Positions 1 to 9,734 of a stretch of 64,000 nucleotides of DNA are shown piece after piece (positions within the stretch are counted from its first letter, which is position 1; each line of letters opens with the position of its first letter). Position numbers and translations under genes: made by a program. This DNA is from Ramlibacter montanisoli. Its GTDB lineage: Bacteria; Pseudomonadota; Gammaproteobacteria; Burkholderiales; Burkholderiaceae_C. A model generated the notes under the pieces. It was not told the origin of the DNA and made no database searches. It saw only the letters and a list, made by a program, of their open reading frames with translations. The stretch is taken from assembly GCF_013087525.1 (NCBI RefSeq), contig NZ_JABFCS010000001.1, positions 3,906,001 through 3,970,000 on the forward strand. Direction: 5' to 3'.

Positions 1-1040
1 GAATCGGTACGCGGATAGGTCAGTGCCTTGTGCCGTTCGTACAGCGACTGCGCCAGCGACAGCGTGGTCTTGGCCGAATAGCCGAAGCGGCCGTTGGCCT
101 CGCGCTGCAGCGAAGTGAGGTCGAACAGGCCGGGCGCCGCCTGCGTGGTGGGCTTGGACTCCTCGGTGACCGTGGCCGCCTTGCCGCGCACGGCATCGGC
201 GATCGCCTGCGCTTCCTTCTGGCTCCAGACGCGGTCGGCGCGCTTTTCCGGGTCCTCGGGGTCCTTCTTCCACTTGGGGTCGAACCACTTGCCCGGGTAC
301 TCGCCGGCGTCGGCCAGGAAGCTGCCGTGGATTTCCCAGTAGTCGCGGCTGACGAACTTGCGGATCTGCTCCTCGCGCTCCACCACGATGGCCAGCGTGG
401 GCGTCTGCACGCGCCCCACCGTGGTCAGGAAGAAGCCGCCGTCGCGCGAGTTGAAGGCCGTCATGGCCCGCGTGCCGTTGATGCCCACCAGCCAGTCGGC
501 CTCGGAGCGCGAGCGCGCCGCATGCGCCAGGCCCTGCATCTGCTTGTCGGTGCGCAGCTTGTCGAAGCCGTCGCGGATGGCCTGGGGCGTCATCGACTGC
601 AGCCAGAGGCGCCGCACCGGCTTGGCCGCGGTCGCCTTCTTGCCGGCGCCCTGGCCGTCGGTACCGAAGGCGTACTGCTCGATCAGGCGGAAGATCAGCT
701 CACCCTCGCGGCCCGCGTCGCAGGCGTTCACCAGGTCGGTGACGTCCTTGCGCTTGGCCAGCTTGACCACCGCGTTCAGGCGCGACTTGGTCTTGTCCAC
801 CGGCTTCAGGTCGAAATAGGGGGATCACCGGCAGGTGGGCGAAGCTCCACTTGCCGCGCTTGACGTCGAACTCCTCGGGAGCGTGGATCTCCACCAGGTG
901 GCCCACGGCGCTGGTGACGATGTACGTCTCGTTCTCGAAGTGCTCGTCGTGCTTGTCGAACTTGCCGGCAACGGGGTCAGGGCCCGGACGATGTCCTGGG
1001 CCACGGACGGTTTTTCGGCAATGACCAGTGTTTTGCTCAC
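1..1040 (-). CDS. topB: DNA topoisomerase III, 5' part, two frameshifts
   Basis: Type IA topoisomerase that passes single strands and decatenates DNA. The N-terminal Toprim motif SKTLVIAEKPSVAQ is clear, and the second Toprim acidic motif (NACDAGREGELIF) is read around 695-735. GRVQTPTL lies near 400-425. The catalytic-tyrosine motif ALTYPRTDS sits in the first 27 bases, so the window cuts the gene right after the active site and the rest lies outside. The start is a GTG at 1040. Two breaks are needed: one base missing near 974 (between ALTP and VAGKFDKHDE) and two bases missing near 822 (VIPPYFDLK reads as VIPLFRP). Both regions match the family exactly across the break, so sequence error is likelier than a pseudogene. 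Divergent from the SET-domain gene. Confidence 0.93.
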
Positions 1041-1048
1041 GAATCAGC

Positions 1049-1066
1049 GGGGGCCCTGCGGCCCCC
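1049..1066. other. strong GC hairpin in the topB leader
   Basis: A perfect 7-bp stem (GGGGGCC / GGCCCCC) with a 4-nt loop lies 9 bases upstream of the topB GTG. On the topB strand it separates a GGAGG-like stretch from the start codon. There is no U-tract, so it is not an obvious terminator. A role in topB translation is only a possibility. Confidence 0.4.
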
Positions 1067-1098
1067 TCCTTGGGTGTTCTTACAATCGCGCTTTTCCT

Positions 1099-1134
1099 CG
1101 CGCGTACGCGCACGCGCCTGCGCGCACGTGTACG
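1099..1134. other. alternating purine-pyrimidine tract (Z-DNA-prone)
   Basis: Between the divergent topB and SET-domain genes, bases 1099-1117 and 1119-1134 alternate strictly purine/pyrimidine (CG, CA and TA steps), broken only at 1118. Such tracts flip to Z-DNA under negative supercoiling. Composition alone supports the call; no function is shown. Confidence 0.4.
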
Positions 1135-1160
1135 AGTTCAAATTAACACGAAATTTTTCC

Positions 1161-1690
1161 ATGCCCGCCAAGCCCGCCGCGAAGCCCCAGCCCGCGACCC
1201 CCAGGAAACCCGCTGCCCGGAAGCCGGCCGCCCCCAGGACGAACCGCCGCATCCAGGTGCGCAAGTCGGGGTGCACGGCAAGGGCGTCTTCGCGCTGCAG
1301 GACATCCCCGAGGGTGAGACGCTCATCGAATACGTGGGCGAGATCATCACCTGGAAGGAAGCCCAGCGCCGCCATCCCTGGAACCCGGAGGACCCGAACC
1401 ATACCTTCTATTTCCACGTCGACGACGGCCGGGTCATCGATGCGGCGGTCGGCGGCAATGCCGCCCGCTGGATCAACCACTCCTGCAACCCCAACTGCGA
1501 GGCCGACGAGGAAGAGGGCCGCGTGTTCATCAAGAGCCTGCGCACCATCAAGGCCGGCGAAGAGCTGAACTACGACTACGGCCTGATCATCGACGAACGC
1601 TACACCAAGGCGCTGAAGGCGGAGTATCCGTGCTGGTGCGGCAGCAAGAACTGCCGGGGCACGCTGCTGGCGCCCAAGCGCCGCCGCTGA
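1161..1690 (+). CDS. SET-domain protein-lysine methyltransferase (frameshifted)
   Basis: Predicted SAM-dependent lysine methyltransferase of about 176 residues. Residues 1-35 are a Lys/Pro/Ala-rich tail (KPAAKPQP, RKPAARKPAAP) resembling histone-H1-like bacterial tails. The SET domain follows: GVHGKGVFALQDIP (I-SET entry), RWINHSCNPNCE (cofactor and substrate motif) and GEELNYDYG (catalytic Tyr region). A post-SET zinc cluster, CWCGSKNCRG, ends the protein. The ATG at 1161 opens the tail frame and the SET domain is one frame over, because a run at 1268-1271 has four G where five are needed (RKSGVHGKG). Substrate unknown; self-methylation or methylation of a nucleoid protein is possible. It is followed 8 bases later by birA. 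Confidence 0.85.
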
Positions 1691-1697
1691 GCCTGGG

Positions 1698-2459
1698 ATG
1701 AACTGGCCGGCCGAAGCGATCCGGGAGGCGGTGGCGCCGGCGCTGCCCGGCTTCACGGTGGAGATCCTGCCCGAGGTCGACTCCAGCAACAGCGAGCTGA
1801 TGCGGCGCGCGCGCGCCGGCCGCACCGAGCCGGTGCTGCTGGTGGCCGAGCGGCAGGTGGCCGGCCGCGGCCGGCTCGGGCGTGGCTGGCACAGCGCGCC
1901 CGGGGATTCGCTGACCTTCTCGCTTGGGCTGCCGCTGGCGCCGGCCGACTGGTCGGGCCTGTCGCTGGCCGTGGGCGTGAGCGTGGCCGAGAGCCTGCAT
2001 CCGGCCGTGCGCCTGAAGTGGCCCAACGACCTGTGGGTGGCCGACCGCAAGCTCGGGGGCATCCTGATCGAGACGGCGAGCTTCGGCGACGCGTCCGGCG
2101 CGCGCCAGGCCGTGATCGGCATCGGCATCAACATCGCGGCGCCGGCCGCCGACGGGCTGTCCACGCCGCCGGCCGCGGTGCGCGAATTGATCCGCGGCAT
2201 CGATGCGCCGCAGGTGCTGGAGCGCATCGCCCCTGCCCTGGTGCGCGACGTGCTCGGCTTCGCGCAGGCGGGTTTCGCCGCCTTCCACGCCCGCTTCGAC
2301 GCCCGCGACGCCTTGCGCGACCGGGCCGTGACGCTCAGCGACGGCACCGCCGGCACCGCCCACGGGGTCGGCGTGGACGGCGCCCTGCTGGTGCATACTG
2401 CGGCCGGCCTGCGGGCCGTGGGCAGCGCCGAGGTGAGCGTGCGCCCCGCCGCGCCCTGA
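1698..2459 (+). CDS. birA: biotin--[acetyl-CoA-carboxylase] ligase
   Basis: Activates biotin with ATP and attaches it to the carboxyl carrier protein of acetyl-CoA carboxylase, in the cytoplasm. The 253-residue protein shows the family signatures: EVDSSNSELM, ERQVAGRGRLGRGW (biotinyl-AMP loop), LKWPNDLWVADRKLGGIL (catalytic core) and IGIGINI. It lacks the N-terminal winged helix of E. coli BirA, so it is a monofunctional class I ligase and not a repressor. The small C-terminal domain is present. The ORF is intact. A SPOR-like protein gene follows 9 bases downstream. Confidence 0.94.
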   Translation: MNWPAEAIREAVAPALPGFTVEILPEVDSSNSELMRRARAGRTEPVLLVAERQVAGRGRLGRGWHSAPGDSLTFSLGLPLAPADWSGLSLAVGVSVAESLHPAVRLKWPNDLWVADRKLGGILIETASFGDASGARQAVIGIGINIAAPAADGLSTPPAAVRELIRGIDAPQVLERIAPALVRDVLGFAQAGFAAFHARFDARDALRDRAVTLSDGTAGTAHGVGVDGALLVHTAAGLRAVGSAEVSVRPAAP

Positions 2460-2468
2460 CCTTCCACC

Positions 2469-3125
2469 ATGCTGCGCCTGTTCGTCCTCGTCCTGCTGCT
2501 GGCCAATGCCGGCTTCTATGCCTGGTCGCAAGGCCTGCTGCTGGCGTGGGGACTGGGCCCCTCGCAGCAGTCGGAACCGCAAAGGCTGCAGCAGCAGGTG
2601 CGGCCCGAGGCGGTGCAGTTGATCCCCAGCGACGAACTGCGGCGCGTGGAACAGGTGGCGGCGCAGGCGCCGCGCCCGCCGGAATGCCTGCAGACCCTGG
2701 CGCTCGACGACGCGCAGGTCGGTCCCCTGCGCAGCGCGCTGGAAGCCTGGCCGGCCGGATCGTGGACCATGGACGCGGTGACCGAGCCCGCGCGCTGGAT
2801 CGTGTACATGGGCAAGTACGCCGGCGTCGAACAGGTCGCGCGCAAGCGCGCCGAGCTGCGGCAGCTGGGGATCTCCTTCGAGGCCCTGTCCAATCCGGAG
2901 CTGGAACCCGGCCTGTCGCTGGGCAGCTACGCGAACGAGGCGGCTGCCGCCTCGCAACTGGCCTCGCTGGCCGAACGCGGCGTGCGCACGGCGCGCGTTC
3001 TGCAGGAGCGGCCCGAGCAGCGCGGCCAGCGCCTGCTGCTGCCGGCGGTGGACGACAACCTGCGCCCGCGCCTGCAGGAGCTGCAGCCGCTGCTGGCGGG
3101 CAAGACCCTGCGGCCCTGCCGCTGA
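2469..3125 (+). CDS. SPOR-like domain membrane-anchored protein
   Basis: A 218-residue protein with one N-terminal membrane anchor (residues 2-22) and a periplasmic part. The C-terminal half (about 105-190) reads as a SPOR-like fold, with repeated YMGKYAGVEQVARKRAELRQLG and LGSYANEAAA-type strands. SPOR domains bind denuded peptidoglycan glycans at division sites. The 9-base gap to birA suggests co-transcription. The family call is by sequence pattern only; the molecular role is unknown. Confidence 0.7.
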   Translation: MLRLFVLVLLLANAGFYAWSQGLLLAWGLGPSQQSEPQRLQQQVRPEAVQLIPSDELRRVEQVAAQAPRPPECLQTLALDDAQVGPLRSALEAWPAGSWTMDAVTEPARWIVYMGKYAGVEQVARKRAELRQLGISFEALSNPELEPGLSLGSYANEAAAASQLASLAERGVRTARVLQERPEQRGQRLLLPAVDDNLRPRLQELQPLLAGKTLRPCR

Positions 3126-3142
3126 CCCCAAGGAGACGCGCG

Positions 3143-3802
3143 ATGACCATGAAGCTCTATTTCGCCCCCGGCGCCTGTTCCTTCGTGCCCCACGCCCTGC
3201 TGGAGACCGCGGGTGCCGCCTACGAGCCGGTGCTGGTGAAGCTGCACAAGGGCGAGCAGAACGAGCCCGCCTACCGCGCCATCAACCCGCGCGGCCAGGT
3301 GCCGGTGCTGGTGGACGGCGGCGAGACCATCACGCAGATCGTCGCGATCGTCACGTACCTCGATGCGAAGTTCCCCGAGCAGCAGTTCCTGCCGAAGGAC
3401 CCGCTGGCGCGCACCCGCGTGCTGGAGACGCTGGCCTGGATGAACAACACGGTGCACCCGACCTTCACGCACGTGTTCATGCCCTTCAAGTTCGCCGGCA
3501 CGCCGGAGACGCAGGCGGAACTGAAGGCCTTCAACGCCAAGGTTTACGCGGGGCTGCTGGGCGAGCTCGAGGCCATGGCGCAGAAGGCCGCGGGCCAGGG
3601 ACAGGCCTTCCTCGGCGGCGAGCGCTTCGGCCCGCTGGATGCCTATGCGCTCACGCTGCTGCGCTGGGGCGGCTTCGCGCAGATCGATCCGGCCGGCTTT
3701 CCCGCGCTGTGGGCGCACGTGCAGAAGGTCGCGCAGCTGCCCGGCGTGGCCAAGGCCATCGAGCGCGAGCGGCTGCAGCTGAACCTGTACAAGGCCGCGT
3801 GA
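3143..3802 (+). CDS. glutathione S-transferase family protein
   Basis: A cytosolic GST of 219 residues. The N-terminal thioredoxin-fold half starts LYFAPGACSFVPHALLE; the Ser-Phe near residue 13 resembles beta-class GSTs. It is followed by the cis-proline motif GQVPVLVDGGE and INPRG. The C-terminal all-alpha half holds FGPLDAYALTLLRWG, the N-capping-box region. The ATG at 3143 has AAGGAG 8 bases upstream; a second in-frame ATG at 3149 is possible. It probably conjugates or reduces electrophiles with glutathione; substrate unknown. Confidence 0.88.
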   Translation: MTMKLYFAPGACSFVPHALLETAGAAYEPVLVKLHKGEQNEPAYRAINPRGQVPVLVDGGETITQIVAIVTYLDAKFPEQQFLPKDPLARTRVLETLAWMNNTVHPTFTHVFMPFKFAGTPETQAELKAFNAKVYAGLLGELEAMAQKAAGQGQAFLGGERFGPLDAYALTLLRWGGFAQIDPAGFPALWAHVQKVAQLPGVAKAIERERLQLNLYKAA

Positions 3803-3805
3803 CGG

Positions 3806-3830
3806 TCATCCCCGCGCAGGCGGGGACCCA
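3806..3830. repeat. REP-like palindrome
   Basis: Stem TCCCCGC (3809-3815), loop GCAG, stem GCGGGGA (3820-3826), followed by CCCA, lies between the convergent GST and cytochrome genes. This CCCCGC...GCGGGGA unit resembles a common dispersed intergenic palindrome of proteobacteria and may act as a bidirectional terminator. Only one copy was noticed in the window. Confidence 0.5.
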
Positions 3831-3847
3831 AGAGGCGTCCGGCCTTC

Positions 3848-5164
3848 CTACCTGAGCGTCGTGGCGCGCACATCCGCGTCCACGCCGATGCCCAGCGACA
3901 GCGGGAAGGACACGTGGTGGAAACGGGTGGTGACGTTGTCGTCATGCACCGCGATGCCGACCGTGTAGCGGCCGCCGACCTTCATCTGCTTGTCGTCCGG
4001 GTTGCCGGTGGCCAGCTTGCGGCGCCACACCACGGTGTACGTGCCGTCCTTCCAGCTGCCGAAGACCGCGTCGTTGTCGGCGGCGGAGCCCTTCGCGTCG
4101 ACGCGGCTCAGGAGCCGTCCGGGCAGGATGTCGCCTTCCTTCCAGCCCGCGTTCGGGTCGTAGGGCACGGCGTTGGCCTCGCGCACCAGCGCGGCGGGCT
4201 TGCTGGCGTCGCCGATGTCGCGGGCCTGCAAGGCCCGGGCGCCGACCTTGGCGGGGTCGAACATGAACTTCGGGGTCATCGTCTTGGCGTCGATGTTCCC
4301 GGAGAAGGGGTTCTTGCCGGCGTCGAAGTTGCGGTACTCCAGCACGTAGCCGTCGTCGGCCATGCCCACCGGCGCCGAGCGGGCGGCGCGCCACTGCATC
4401 AGGTCGAGGAAGCCGCCTTCGGCCTTGAGCTTCGCGATGTCCTCGGCGGAGCGGGTCTGGTCCCAGCCCGGGCCGTGCCGCGTGGAGGGCAGGTACTTGC
4501 GCACCTCGTCCGTCTTCATCCCCGCCTCGCCCAGCAGCGGATTGCGCTTGATGGCCTCGGCCGTGGCCTGCCCCGGCGCGTCGCGCATGCCGTTGTGGCA
4601 GGTGACGAAGCAGCCGTGCTCGGCGAAGCGGGCCACCTTGCCGTCGTCCAGCATGATGGAGAAGCGGTCCTCGTACAGCGGCGGCTCGGCCCCCGCCCGC
4701 ACGTTCTTGTTGTTGCGGTCGTGGCCGTACCACTGCCACTTCTGCCCGTCGAAGCGCACGTAGTCGTGCATGCGGCCCTCGCGGTTCATCTGCGTCTTCC
4801 ACTGCGCGCGCAGGTACAGGTATTCGGCGTCGTGGGCGGCCTGCACCTGCAGGTCTATCGTTCCCTTCTTGCCGGCGATCGGGCTGGGCTCCAGCGGGCC
4901 CGCCTTCACCAGCTTGTCACCGAGTTCCTTGGTGTCTTCCTCGTCGTGGCAGCTGGTGCAGGCGCGTCCCTGCTGCACGCGGACGTTCGCCTTTTCGTGG
5001 GCGGGGCTGAGCAGCCATTCGTAGGTGGACTCTCCGGGATAGAACAGCGTCACCTTCTTCACCGGGATGGTGTTCCAGGGAAGGGACTGCGGGTCGGCGG
5101 CGGCCGCCGGCATGGCGGCGGAGACGAACAATGCGGCGCAAGCGGCCGCGACGGTGGGGCGCAT
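3848..5164 (-). CDS. periplasmic cytochrome c, ethylbenzene-dehydrogenase-type heme domain
   Basis: A 438-residue secreted protein. A signal peptide (about residues 1-22, ending AAAA-DPQ) is followed by a canonical heme c motif CTSCH near residue 68. The long C-terminal region resembles the heme-binding subunit of ethylbenzene/DMSO-reductase-type enzymes, with LEYRNFDAGKNPFSGNI and YTVVWRRKL-like strands. A second Cys/His group, CFVTCH, near residue 182 has spacing CXXXCH. It is probably an electron carrier or heme sensor in the periplasm. No catalytic molybdoenzyme subunit lies nearby. A two-component system sits 124 bases away on the same strand. Confidence 0.75.
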   Translation of the reverse strand: MRPTVAAACAALFVSAAMPAAAADPQSLPWNTIPVKKVTLFYPGESTYEWLLSPAHEKANVRVQQGRACTSCHDEEDTKELGDKLVKAGPLEPSPIAGKKGTIDLQVQAAHDAEYLYLRAQWKTQMNREGRMHDYVRFDGQKWQWYGHDRNNKNVRAGAEPPLYEDRFSIMLDDGKVARFAEHGCFVTCHNGMRDAPGQATAEAIKRNPLLGEAGMKTDEVRKYLPSTRHGPGWDQTRSAEDIAKLKAEGGFLDLMQWRAARSAPVGMADDGYVLEYRNFDAGKNPFSGNIDAKTMTPKFMFDPAKVGARALQARDIGDASKPAALVREANAVPYDPNAGWKEGDILPGRLLSRVDAKGSAADNDAVFGSWKDGTYTVVWRRKLATGNPDDKQMKVGGRYTVGIAVHDDNVTTRFHHVSFPLSLGIGVDADVRATTLR

Positions 5165-5288
5165 GGGAACCTCCCTGTTGCTGTGTGACTTCCTTCACAC
5201 TAGGCGCACCACGCCCACCTGCATTGATGGCGGTCAAGCTTGCTGTCGACCGCGCACGGCCGGCCAGCAGCAGCTCTTACCACCCGCC

Positions 5289-6755
5289 TCAGAGCGCCTG
5301 CGCGGCCTCCGCGGCGTCGGCCTGCCTGGCCGCGGCCTCGAAGCGCACCGTCACCCGCGTGCCGGGCGGGACCTGGCCCGGGCGGGCGTCCTCCACCTCC
5401 ACCACCGCGCCGTGCTGGCGCGCGATCTCCAGCACGATCGGCAGTCCGAGGCCGGAGCCGTCGACGTTGGTGCCGAGCGCCCGGTAGAAGGGCTGGAACA
5501 CCAGCTCGCGCTCGGCCTCCGGGATGCCGGGGCCGGTGTCCTCCACCTGCAGCACCTGCGCGCCGCTGAAGGGCTCGGTGAGCACCCGGGCCGTGACCAC
5601 GCCGGGCTGCTGCTCGGTGGACGGGGTGTAGTTCACCGCGTTGTCCAGCAGGTTGCGGATCATCTCCTTGAGCAGGGTCGGGTTGCCCTGCAGGATGGTC
5701 CCGGGCGCGCCGGCCTCCGCGCCGTCGTAGCCCAGGTCGATGTGCTTGTCCATCGCGCGCGGCACCGTGTCCTGCACCGCCTCGATCGCCAGTTCCGCCA
5801 GGTCGCAGGGCTGGCGCACCAGCGCCTTGCCGCTGCTTTCCGCGCGCGCCAGCGACAGCAGCTGGTTGACCGTGTGCGTGGCGCGCACGCTGGAGCGGCC
5901 GATCTGCGCCAGCGACTGCTTCAGCTGCTCGGTGTTGAACTGCTCGCGCTGCGCGAGGTCGGCCTGCATGCGCAGTCCCGCCAGCGGCGTCTTCAGCTGG
6001 TGGGCCGCGTCCGCGAGGAAGCGCTTCTGGGTGGCGATCGAGTTCTTCAGGCGCGTGAGCAGGTCGTTCACCGAGGACACCAGCGGCGCCACCTCCAGCG
6101 GCACCACCCGCTCGTCGAGCGGGCTCAGGTCGTCGGGCTTGCGGGCACGGATGCGCTCCTCCAGTTCCGACAAGGGCTTGATGCCGCGCACCAGCGCCAT
6201 CCACACCAGCAGCACGGCCACCGGCAGGATCGCCAGCTGGGGCAGCATCACGCCCTTGATGATCTCGGTGGCCAGCACGGAGCGCTTCTCGCGCGTCTCG
6301 GCCACCTGCACCAGGGCCGGCGGCGCGCCGGGCACCGGCACCCAGGTGTAGGCCACGCGCACGTCCAGCCCGCGCATCTCGTCGTCGCGCAGGTGGGTCT
6401 CGCCGGGGAAGGGCCTCTCGTCTTCCGGGGGCAGCGGGAAGTCGCGCTCGCCGGACAGCAGGTCGCCGCCCGGGCCGAGCACCTGGTAGTAGACCTGGTC
6501 GGAGTCGTCGGCGCGCAGGATCTCGCGCGCCGGCTGCGGCAGGTTGAAGCTGACCCGCGGGGTGGTGACGTTCACCAGCTGCGCCAGCGCCTGCACGTTG
6601 TATTCGAGCGCGCGGTCGAAGGGCTTGCCGGCGATGCTCTGCGCCACCAGCCAGGTCAGCGCCAGGCTCACCGGCCACAGCAGCAGCAGCGGCGTGAGCA
6701 TCCAGTCCAGGATCTCGCCGAACAGCGAGCGCTGCTCGCGCTGGAAAATCTTCAT
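5289..6755 (-). CDS. sensor histidine kinase, TctE/QseC-like
   Basis: An inner-membrane sensor kinase of 488 residues. Two membrane segments (about 16-38 and 172-190) flank a periplasmic domain. HAMP-like residues are followed by an H-box FLADAAHQLKTPLAGL (phosphoacceptor His), an N-box NLLDNAVNY, G1 VEDTGPGIP and G2 GSGLGLPIV. The response regulator gene lies just upstream on the same strand with a 45-base gap, so they form an operon. The N-terminal layout resembles TctE (tricarboxylate sensing) of Burkholderiales. The ligand is not evident from sequence. Confidence 0.88.
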   Translation of the reverse strand: MKIFQREQRSLFGEILDWMLTPLLLLWPVSLALTWLVAQSIAGKPFDRALEYNVQALAQLVNVTTPRVSFNLPQPAREILRADDSDQVYYQVLGPGGDLLSGERDFPLPPEDERPFPGETHLRDDEMRGLDVRVAYTWVPVPGAPPALVQVAETREKRSVLATEIIKGVMLPQLAILPVAVLLVWMALVRGIKPLSELEERIRARKPDDLSPLDERVVPLEVAPLVSSVNDLLTRLKNSIATQKRFLADAAHQLKTPLAGLRMQADLAQREQFNTEQLKQSLAQIGRSSVRATHTVNQLLSLARAESSGKALVRQPCDLAELAIEAVQDTVPRAMDKHIDLGYDGAEAGAPGTILQGNPTLLKEMIRNLLDNAVNYTPSTEQQPGVVTARVLTEPFSGAQVLQVEDTGPGIPEAERELVFQPFYRALGTNVDGSGLGLPIVLEIARQHGAVVEVEDARPGQVPPGTRVTVRFEAAARQADAAEAAQAL

Positions 6756-6800
6756 GTGCGTCGTTGGGGTCCCGGGCGAGGTCCGGGCTGACGCACGGCG

Positions 6801-7476
6801 TCAGCCCTGGATCTTCTCCAGACAGTAGCCGAGGCCGCGCACCGTGGCAATGCGGATCGGGCCCTTCTCGATCTTCTTGCGCAGGCGATGGATGTAGACC
6901 TCGATGGCATTGTTGCTCACTTCCTCGCCCCACTCGCACAGGCGCTCGACGAGCTGGTCCTTGCTCACCAGGCGGCCCGGCCCGCTGCAGCAGCACCTCC
7001 AGCAGCCCCAGTTCGCGGGCGGAGAGTTCGACCATCTTGCCGTCGATGGTGGCCACGCGCCCGGCCTGGTCGTACACCAGCGGGCCGTGCTTGATGGTGC
7101 TGCTGGTGGCGCCCATGCCGCGGCGGGTGAGGGCGCGCACCCGCGCCTCCAGCTCGGACAGCGCGAAGGGCTTGGCCATGTAGTCGTCGGCGCCCAGGTC
7201 CAGGCCCTTCACGCGCTCCTCGATCGCGTCGGCGGCGGTGAGGATCAGGACCGGCATGGTGGTGCCGCGGGCGCGCAGCTTGCGCAGCACTTCCAGGCCA
7301 TGCATGCGGGGCAGGCCCAGGTCCAGGATCAGGAGGTCGAACTCGTTGTTCGTCATCAGCGCGGCATCGGCTTCGGTGCCGCTGGCCACGTGGTCCACGG
7401 CGGCGCCGGCGGCGCGCAGGCTGCGCAGCAGGCCGTCGGCCAGCACCTGGTCGTCTTCGGCGATGAGAATCCGCAT
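6801..7476 (-). CDS. OmpR-family response regulator, TctD-like (frameshifted)
   Basis: DNA-binding response regulator of about 224 residues, partner of the downstream kinase. The receiver domain is intact: AEDD acidic pocket, LILDLGLPRMHG (phospho-Asp), LTAAD, and YMAKPF with its conserved Lys. The winged-helix domain starts at VELSARELGLLEVLL, then breaks near 6978 where one extra G puts the rest in another frame. The rest reads LVSKDQL, SNNAIEVYIHRLRKK, RGLGYCLEK, ending at 6801. Both halves fit the family exactly, so an indel error is favoured. Confidence 0.85.
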
Positions 7477-7566
7477 GCTTGTCTCCTGGTAGGGACGCCT
7501 TCTCTCGTTCCGGGCGCTTTGGAGCGAAATTCTAGGCGCGCCCCGCGCGCCGCCAACTGACGCAGA

Positions 7567-8046
7567 TCAGTTGGCCCCGCCGGCGTAGGCCTCCAGGCCG
7601 ATCGCCACCACTGTCGCGACGTCGGCGCCGACCTCCTGCCGGAACTCCTTCTCCGCCTGGGCCACGGCATCGCGGAAGGCCTGCAGCCACAGCAGCCCGG
7701 TGGGCGTGAACTGGACCAGGCGGGCGCGCGCGTCGCGCGCGTCCGGCTCGCGGGTGACCAGGCCCCAGGCCTCGCACTGGTCGACCAGGTCGCCCATGGC
7801 CTGCTTGCTCATCCCGGCCTTCTGCGCCAGGTCGGTGAGGCGGGTGCCGGCCAGCTCCAGGTGGCGGGTGATGTGGATGTGGGCGGCGCTGATCTGCGCG
7901 CGCGCCGCCAGGTTGGACAGCGCCAGCGGCACGTCGATGTTGTGCGCCATCAGGTGCAGCACGCGCTCGTCGAAGCGGCGCATGGCGTGCCCGAGCAGGC
8001 GCCCGAGGTGGGTCAGGCGCCAGCGGTCCTCGGTCGGGGAGCTCAT
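7567..8046 (-). CDS. MarR-family transcriptional regulator
   Basis: A 159-residue winged-helix regulator, probably a dimer. The DNA-binding region reads LTDLAQKAGMSKQAMGDLVDQCEAWGLV, followed by the wing DARDARARLVQFTPTG. Start ATG at 8046; an upstream in-frame start at 8073 is possible but would run into the intergenic space. It is divergent from recA, with a 150-base gap. No ligand or target gene is evident. Confidence 0.85.
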   Translation of the reverse strand: MSSPTEDRWRLTHLGRLLGHAMRRFDERVLHLMAHNIDVPLALSNLAARAQISAAHIHITRHLELAGTRLTDLAQKAGMSKQAMGDLVDQCEAWGLVTREPDARDARARLVQFTPTGLLWLQAFRDAVAQAEKEFRQEVGADVATVVAIGLEAYAGGAN

Positions 8047-8129
8047 GCGCCAATCGTAAGGCAAACTGACCAAAAAACCTGTTGTCCGCGCGGCACCTCG
8101 CTCGTTACATTACTGGCCATGCATCCAGC

Positions 8130-8145
8130 CTGTACTTAATTCCAC
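8130..8145 (+). promoter_or_regulatory. degenerate LexA (SOS) box upstream of recA
   Basis: The sequence CTGTACTTAATTCCAC has the CTG-N10-CAG layout of LexA operators with one mismatch (CAC for CAG) and an A/T-rich centre. It lies 52 bases upstream of the recA ATG, where an SOS box is expected. It is a weak match. Confidence 0.4.
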
Positions 8146-8196
8146 TGGATGGCCGCTCAACCCAACCCACGGAACCGAATGCGCAAGGAGAAACTG

Positions 8197-9255
<1,059 letters not shown>

Positions 9256-9261
9256 TTCCCG

Positions 9262-9720
9262 ATGGCCTTCGGCCAGATCTCGCTCAAGGGCCGCGCGCTG
9301 AGGCTGCTCGCGGCCCGCGAGCACTCCCGCCGCGAACTGGAACGCAAGCTGGCCCCGCACGAGGCCGAGCCCGGCCAGCTGAAGACGGCGCTGGACGAAC
9401 TGCAGGCGCGCGGCTTCATCGACGAACAGCGGGTCGTCGACTCGCTGGTGCACCGGCGCGCCGGCCGCCTGGGCGCCGGGCGCATCCGGCAGGAACTGCA
9501 GGCCAAGGGGCTGGATGCCGAGCGCGTCGCGCTGGCCGTGGCCAGCCTGCAGGCCAGTGAAGTGGAGCGCGCGCGCGAGGTCTGGCGCAAGAAGTTCGGC
9601 GTGCTCCCGGGCGACGCCGCGCAGCGCGCGAAGCAGGCGCGCTTCCTGCTGGCGCGCGGCTTCGGCGGCGAGGTGGTGCGGCGCGTGCTGGGCGGGGCGG
9701 GGGACGAAGAGGACGGCTGA
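9262..9720 (+). CDS. recX: recombination regulator RecX
   Basis: A small helical inhibitor of RecA filament growth, 152 residues. Three-helix RecX repeats are recognisable: [23 protein letters not shown], then [26 protein letters not shown], then [19 protein letters not shown]. The position directly after recA and the usual family length support the call. Probably translated from the recA transcript. Confidence 0.95.
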   Translation: MAFGQISLKGRALRLLAAREHSRRELERKLAPHEAEPGQLKTALDELQARGFIDEQRVVDSLVHRRAGRLGAGRIRQELQAKGLDAERVALAVASLQASEVERAREVWRKKFGVLPGDAAQRAKQARFLLARGFGGEVVRRVLGGAGDEEDG

Positions 9721-9734
9721 AGCGCGGCGGCGCG

